Source: Entoloma clypeatum
Lineage: Eukaryota > Basidiomycota > Agaricomycetes > Agaricales > Entolomataceae
Assembly (NCBI GenBank): GCA_963565915.1
Contig: CAUXFO010000009.1
Span: 1-13,011 of the forward strand
Reading direction: 5' to 3'
DNA length: 13,011 nt
The notes below the pieces were generated by a model. That model saw only the letters and a list, made by a program, of their open reading frames with translations. It had not been told where the DNA came from and did no database searches. Made by a program: the position numbers and the translations under genes. Each line of letters starts with the position of its first letter. Within the stretch, counting starts at the first letter, position 1. Shown piece by piece: positions 8,829-13,011 of this stretch.

Positions 8829-10258
8829 GTGACAGAGTGTAAATATCGCTCTGTCGTTCTAGCGGCAGATCAAGACGGATGCTTCGTTCATCGCGAAAAG
8901 TCACTAGGAGAGACTTGGTTCAATCATCCAGTAAAGCTATTGGGAGAAATTTGGAAAGAGCAGCATATCCTCCAATCTGTTCGATGCATCACCTATGTTT
9001 GCGGCAATGAGTGTTCAGCTATGGACTTTACGACACTTTAAACATCATATATCGACGATGAGACCTGGGACACCATTAAGAGTCTCGGGAGTGCCGGAGG
9101 ACAGCAGTAGGTTTTGTAGTAGTATCACTGAAGCTATGATCGGGTCACTTATTTTAGGCAGAGATCTCTACGTAGTATCCTTCAAGATTCACCGCTACTG
9201 AAACAACAAGAGCTTCTCCAAAGATGTCTCGACGGCACAAGTGCTGGTAAAGAGTCTTGTGCATCTGCTGTACTCTTGTTGTCCTTGCCTAAACTTGAAA
9301 GATTGCATTTTAGTGAGCCGTGTTGGGGTAAAGAGTTACTTTCCACTATCTTTACGGATCCAAACTTCTTTTCTAAATTGAGAACAGTTGAGTCCTATCA
9401 CTCCGACACTGAAGATAATGATGCCTATGCCGATTTTGTTATATTCGCACTCGCACCCACGGTTCGAATACTTAAACGGAGATCGATAGGCTACTCGGAC
9501 ACGATCGGATCTATACCAAGATGGAACTAGATTACTTCTGGCCTCCAGGTGCTTGAATTGACTACCTGCACAATGTTGGACGAGGACATAGAGTAGCTTC
9601 CTGAACCACTTCCAAGCTTGAGAGGACTTCGCTTCTGTCAGAACAAAGATCTTCTTATCGATCCACCATTTGAGGCTCAAGCATGGGTCGATGTACTTGC
9701 AGACAGTAACATCAGGAATAAGCTCGAAGTACTGTCTCTATCGTGTCCAAGGGGACCTACATCGGCTTTAAAGTCGTTCAAAGCATTCAAGGCATGATTT
9801 TTTGCTTCAAAGTTCCTAGTAGCTTAGCTAAGTCCTTACTTGCCAGTCTTTAGACATTTCGGGAACTCAAGATCGACACACGGTCGCTTATCGCCGACAA
9901 GAAACACGGTTCAGGTCTTGAATCTGCTGATGCTCTTGAAGAGGGCTTTCATTGGCCATCTGAGAAGACAACAGAAGAATTCACGCCTCGGCTTGTCGAC
10001 ATACTCCCGCCGTCGATCGAAACCGTTTAGCTCCTAGGTGGGATCGCTGATGAAGATTCTCTACTTCTACGTAACATCATTCCGGAGAAGCACCATCTCC
10101 CAAAGCTCCGGAAGCTCACCTACGGTGAGCACGAGATGGACTAGGCCTTCAGGTATCAGCTAAAGAGTATAGACATCACTATTGCCCAGAAGAAACGCGA
10201 TGATATTCCAGAGCATGCGGACTTTTGGCAACAAGATCAACCGATATACCGTGATTGA
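8829..10258 (+). pseudogene. F-box/LRR-like protein pseudogene, 11 in-frame stops and a frameshift
   Basis: A single plus-strand frame stays coding-like for about 1 kb, then shifts by one base (net loss of one) at about 9828-9866 and continues to a terminal TGA at 10256-10258. Leucine-rich pieces repeat as in fungal F-box/LRR proteins: LLSLPKLERLHF, FFSKLRTVES, LQVLELTTCTMLDEDIE, LPEPLPSLRGLRFC, NKLEVLSLSC, then LPPSIETV, LLGGIADEDSLLLRNIIPE and LPKLRKLTYGEHEMD. In-frame stops are TAA 9039, TAG 9108, 9117 and 9120, TGA 9129, TAG 9528 and 9594, TGA 9795, TAG 9825, and after the shift TAG 10028 and 10142. Eight of eleven are TAG, as expected from CAG to TAG changes. No start codon or F-box is clear at the left end, so family assignment rests on the leucine repeats. 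An intact copy would act in ubiquitin-ligase substrate recognition; this one is dead. Confidence 0.75.
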
Positions 10259-10622
10259 TGCATGAAGGGGATTTGATTGGTTCTCCTTTGTTCGGGAGGC
10301 CTGAATTAGCTATCAGGAAACCGGATGTCATTCAAATTTGCAATTCTTCAAGGCTTTATGGTCGTGGTGATCATGACTTGTTGATCTTCTTGTCATGCCT
10401 ACTAACATGTCTCCACTACTGAAAGAAGACCATTGTGCCACCATACCCTGATCCATTACAAGAATTAGCGGTATCGAGATGGTTATCCCTGGCTTCTCGT
10501 TCGATGAGCAGACAAACTCGTGAGCTCTGAATAGAATTATACGTTCTGACGAGGTGGCGCCGTACCTCCCTCCCATGCTTATCGTTACCATATATATAAG
10601 TACCAAGCAGAGCCTCTAGCGA
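10259..10622. other. Gene-free stretch
   Basis: This interval holds only short frames without support. The longest, on the minus strand (10606-10328), has no recognisable motif and a low-complexity His/Ser end. Nothing else can be assigned. Confidence 0.5.
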
Positions 10623-10814
10623 TCACAACTGATATTCTGTGGTAGTGGGATTTGTTCGCTCCTTGAAAATTGCCCAGGCTGCCTTGAGGACTGATGTTAT
10701 TCGGTTTGGATCATAGTCGGCAACTAGCTCGAGACAGGTCATATCGCGAATCCATCCCTTTGGTCCTACCCGCTCGCGTGGGAGATCGGCTGGTGCCTTG
10801 TCCGTTACTCCCAT
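10623..10814 (-). pseudogene. Possible N-terminal remnant of a fungal acyltransferase-like protein
   Basis: A 63-codon minus-strand frame with a real ATG (ATGGGAGTAACGG) encodes PADLPRERVGPKGWIRD, MTCLELVADYDPNRI and TSVLKAAWAIFKERT, then stops at TGA after EYQL. It looks like genuine protein, with an amphipathic helix after a beta-strand-like segment. This resembles, from memory, the beginning of fungal transferase-family (BAHD-like acyltransferase) proteins, which start with a strand and then a helix that positions the HxxxD domain. The expected continuation with HxxxD is not found downstream in any frame, so this would be a truncated relic. Resemblance only; other families are possible. 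Confidence 0.35.
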
Positions 10815-11535
10815 AGTAGATTAAAATCAGACAAAGCGACGAGTTGACTTGCTTGGGCTTCTAGAAGAGACTTAGCGGGAATGGCTCTTGAGTTAGCTCA
10901 AGTTGAAGGCTCCCATCTTTCAGTGCACTCATGATTCTAGGCATTCGCTATCAGGGGTATGCTAATTATGCTAAGGAAGAGGTAGTATAGAGTCTGTGTA
11001 GGTCTCCATCCTTTCGCGTCACCAATTTGTCAAAGCAATTAATGCTCTGTCGATCAACTGATATTCGACAGATTCTCTTCAGATATGTGAGTATTTGTAG
11101 TCATATCATCAAATGATGAAGATGGACTTTCGGTATCAATCTTCGAGCCACGTATTATGGATGTATGCTCATGTTTGATTCGTAGCATTCCGAAGATACG
11201 GGCCGGTAGTCTATAGTCATCCTAGAGTCAAGATTGTGGCAAGACATGATTCAGAGCCTACAGACTACAGGATATCATCTGCATTAGATGACATCAAACT
11301 GATATAGTCCGTGGTCATTCCACTAAATGTCAACGAAAACTTCATTCAATTAGTACACAATGGTTGATTGGAGCTTTTCGCTCCTCGTAGATACTTTCGG
11401 GCCTACGCTGTTTGTCCGAAGATCGGATCACAACTTGGAGGATCCGGAAAGCAACCAACTGGCGGCTGTCGATTAGAGGATATCCTTCTTTGAAATTTTC
11501 CTCGTGTAAACAAGTCATCCGTGTCTGGAATATGC

Positions 11536-11667
11536 TACAAGCACTGGGCTTGGTTCAAGTTAGATGCTCTTCTAGAGAAAGGCTGGAATCCCGATATCAT
11601 TTGGGCAAGCGCGAAGACGCCTGTGATTTTCCGAGCCATTCCAATTTTATTGGCTCGGTATCGATAG
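11536..11667 (+). pseudogene. Trp-rich coding-like relic, unknown family
   Basis: The plus frame from 11536 to the TAG at 11665-11667 reads YKHWAWFKLDALLEKGWNPD followed by IIWASAKTPVIFRAIPILLARYR. This is strongly protein-like (amphipathic and hydrophobic, five tryptophans in about forty residues counting both parts is unusual for a random frame). Shortly after, another frame carries TYRQAGYISFSEMDQVTSG, as if a frameshift separates two parts of one old gene. No start, intron set or known motif was found. Confidence 0.25.
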
Positions 11668-11892
11668 CTGGACATATCGCCAAGCCGGATACATATCATT
11701 CAGTGAGATGGATCAAGTAACGTCCGGTATAGCCCTGAGGAATTTCTTAATTACAATTCACGAGATGGCTGACTTGGCATTATTTGGCATTTTCTGACTT
11801 TGCAGAAGTGTTTGTATGAGAACATAGCGAGTCTGACTAAGTCACGAAGAGACTGAGTAATTTTCATTAGCTACATCATCCCCACAAGCTTC

Positions 11893-11913
11893 TCTCATAC
11901 TCCAAGTATGAGA
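11893..11913. repeat. 9-bp inverted repeat with 3-nt loop
   Basis: TCTCATACT (11893-11901), CCA and AGTATGAGA (11905-11913) form a perfect short hairpin followed by a T-rich run. In this fungal context it is not a bacterial-type terminator; no role can be assigned. Confidence 0.4.
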
Positions 11914-12377
11914 TTTTCTTATACACCTTCTGTCCTTCCTCTTTTGGGAAGATCGATCTTTTGGTAGACAAAACATAAAGTTACAGAGCAGACGGCACCA
12001 TTCAGATGAGAGGCAGCAATAATTCTCCAGACTTCAGGCCTGTCTGAGTGGCATGACTGAGAAGCCTCCGTTGCAGTACTGACTCTCCATGATACAGCAA
12101 ACTGCTCGCGTTTTGCTCAGATAGACTGCGTAATCTCTCCCCATATATCAGGACTAGATCCTCTCTTGACAGACTGCTTGAAGAAATTCTTCTTTGCTCG
12201 AAATTTCTCCGCCTTGGGGTTCTCAATACCGAACTTACTGCGAGAGAGTCATGGAAGTGTATGAACTGTTGTACCAATCCGGGTAAGAGAAGTTGTACTG
12301 GTACGAGAGTATTTATTTGACACATTCACCATTTTCAGTGAAATCCAACTCTAAAAGTCGGCCTCTGGAGTGTGAAT

Positions 12378-12461
12378 ATGCATTACTTCAACACAAAAGG
12401 TCAACTCTACCATGATGGCAATGCTTGTTCCGAGAAATGTTATGGCAACTACAGCTGTTAG
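12378..12461 (+). other. Tiny Cys-rich ORF converging on the monooxygenase gene
   Basis: An ATG at 12378 opens a 27-codon frame ending ACSEKCYGNYSC then TAG (12459-12461). Three cysteines and aromatic residues in the last dozen positions, with a terminal Cys, recall the ends of small secreted fungal proteins. It stops three bases before the convergent stop of the monooxygenase gene. The frame continues upstream of the ATG for 36 bases to a TGA, so it could be the last exon of a longer gene, but no upstream exon joins in frame through the visible acceptor near 12340. Possibly chance. Confidence 0.25.
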
Positions 12462-12464
12462 TAT

Positions 12465-13011
12465 TTACAATCTTGCCTTTAGCGGTCTAGTTTCTTGCAG
12501 GCTCTCTGCCTTTACGAGGGCGGCCGCTCTCTTCCAATTGCTGATTCGTTCCTCGATCGTCTGATTCTGTATTTTCTCCCATTCACTATCCCATTTAGGA
12601 AGTATTCGCCCCTTAGTCCCTGCACTGGGCTCACCGGCTATCTCTCTCAAGGTCTCAAAGTACTCTTCCCATGCTGGAGCCAGCTTATAGAATGGCTGTC
12701 CATCTCCTACTGTACGAAGACGATCTTGCTCCCACTTCTCCTGCACTTCTGATGACGGGAGTCTTGCACGTCCAGCAAGGAATCTTGCCACGGTTACTGC
12801 CTGCCACTCAAAGACCCGAAATGTGAAGCCTGCTGAGACCTATGAACACGTTAGTATAGATTTCGTTATCGCAGGAGCAAAACAAGGACTTACACCGCCA
12901 ACATAGAGCAAGCTAGGATCTTCTCGATCGAATATATGGAGATAAAGACCTTGAACGCGTCGGTTGATGATTTTTGCACGTGGCAACCAAGGCAGACTGA
13001 AGTCATACCCC
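12465..13011 (-). CDS. Flavin-containing monooxygenase, 3' part (truncated by window edge)
   Basis: The last two exons of a minus-strand gene are visible: 13011-12894 and 12839-12465, split by a 54-bp intron with a GTAAGT donor, a perfect TACTAAC branch site and a TAG acceptor. Together they give 163 codons before TAA. The reading starts GYDFSLPWLP, then RRVQGLYLHIFDREDPSLLY, VGGVSAGFTFRVFEWQAVTV, ARFLAGRARLP and a charged C-terminus. This matches the C-terminal part of FMO-type (dimethylaniline monooxygenase-like) enzymes: the TGY-region, the 'Y.H.F....P.L.FVG' strand and the FEWQA helix. Such enzymes use FAD and NADPH to oxygenate N- or S-containing or carbonyl substrates. The FAD and NADPH Rossmann motifs would lie outside the window, so whether the gene is complete is unknown. 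The visible part has no stops or frameshifts. Confidence 0.85.

Larger units (their letters stand above)
10815..12377. other. 1.56-kb stretch with no assignable gene
   Basis: No intact gene was found. One plus-strand open stretch (11536-11667) reads as Trp-rich coding-like protein and is listed separately. Overlapping open frames on both strands at about 12000-12325 cannot be resolved: the minus frame has no ATG and the plus frame is equally protein-like. A perfect 9-bp inverted repeat occurs at 11893-11913. The remaining sequence shows no motif, tandem repeat or RNA gene. Confidence 0.5.

Noticed and set aside
9461..9469. GGTTCGAAT, resembling a tRNA T-arm / B box.
   Set aside because: No matching A box, acceptor stem or anticodon arm; it lies inside the F-box-like pseudogene frame.
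12002..12325. A 107-codon minus-strand frame.
   Set aside because: No ATG, Ser/Arg/Leu-rich without motif, and the plus strand of the same interval reads at least as protein-like; coding strand cannot be decided.

Overview
The window is the physical end of a chromosome from a filamentous ascomycete fungus. It opens with 22 perfect CCCTAA-type repeats (the C-rich strand of TTAGGG telomeres). The genes have short introns of 49-72 bp with GTAAGT/GTATGT/GTGAGT donors, YAG acceptors and, in one case, a perfect TACTAAC branch site. The protein families present (SRPK-like kinase, secreted GMC oxidoreductase, F-box/LRR-like protein, flavin monooxygenase) are typical of Pezizomycotina subtelomeres. 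The sequence alone does not fix the genus.

Layout: telomere repeats (1-132); a 195-bp AT-rich junction (133-327); an intact four-exon SRPK-like protein kinase on the minus strand (1761-328), read toward the chromosome end; 2.76 kb with no intact gene but several faint coding relics and two short palindromes (1762-4521); an intact three-exon secreted GMC oxidoreductase on the minus strand (6448-4522), with an 11-unit CAT microsatellite upstream; 1.5 kb with no supported gene (6449-7990); a fragment resembling the start of a fungal NucA/NucB-type secreted protein (8311-7991, minus); a long F-box/LRR-like pseudogene on the plus strand with eleven in-frame stops and one frameshift (8829-10258); about 2.2 kb of mostly unassignable sequence with a short possible acyltransferase remnant (10814-10623, minus), a Trp-rich open stretch and a tiny Cys-rich ORF; and the 3' part of a flavin-containing monooxygenase running in from the right edge (13011-12465, minus).

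Splicing was worked out by hand. It gives exact open reading frames: 418 codons for the kinase, 607 for the GMC enzyme, and 163 codons of the truncated monooxygenase. The first GMC exon, which carries the signal peptide, lies in a different frame from the FAD-motif exon, so naive ORF calling misses it.

The genes do not form an obvious operon-like unit. The GMC oxidoreductase, the flavin monooxygenase and a possible acyltransferase remnant are all classes found in secondary-metabolite clusters, so a decayed cluster is possible, but no backbone enzyme is present. The general picture is a fast-evolving subtelomere: a few intact genes among fragments in different stages of decay. No RNA gene, CRISPR array or intact transposon was found.
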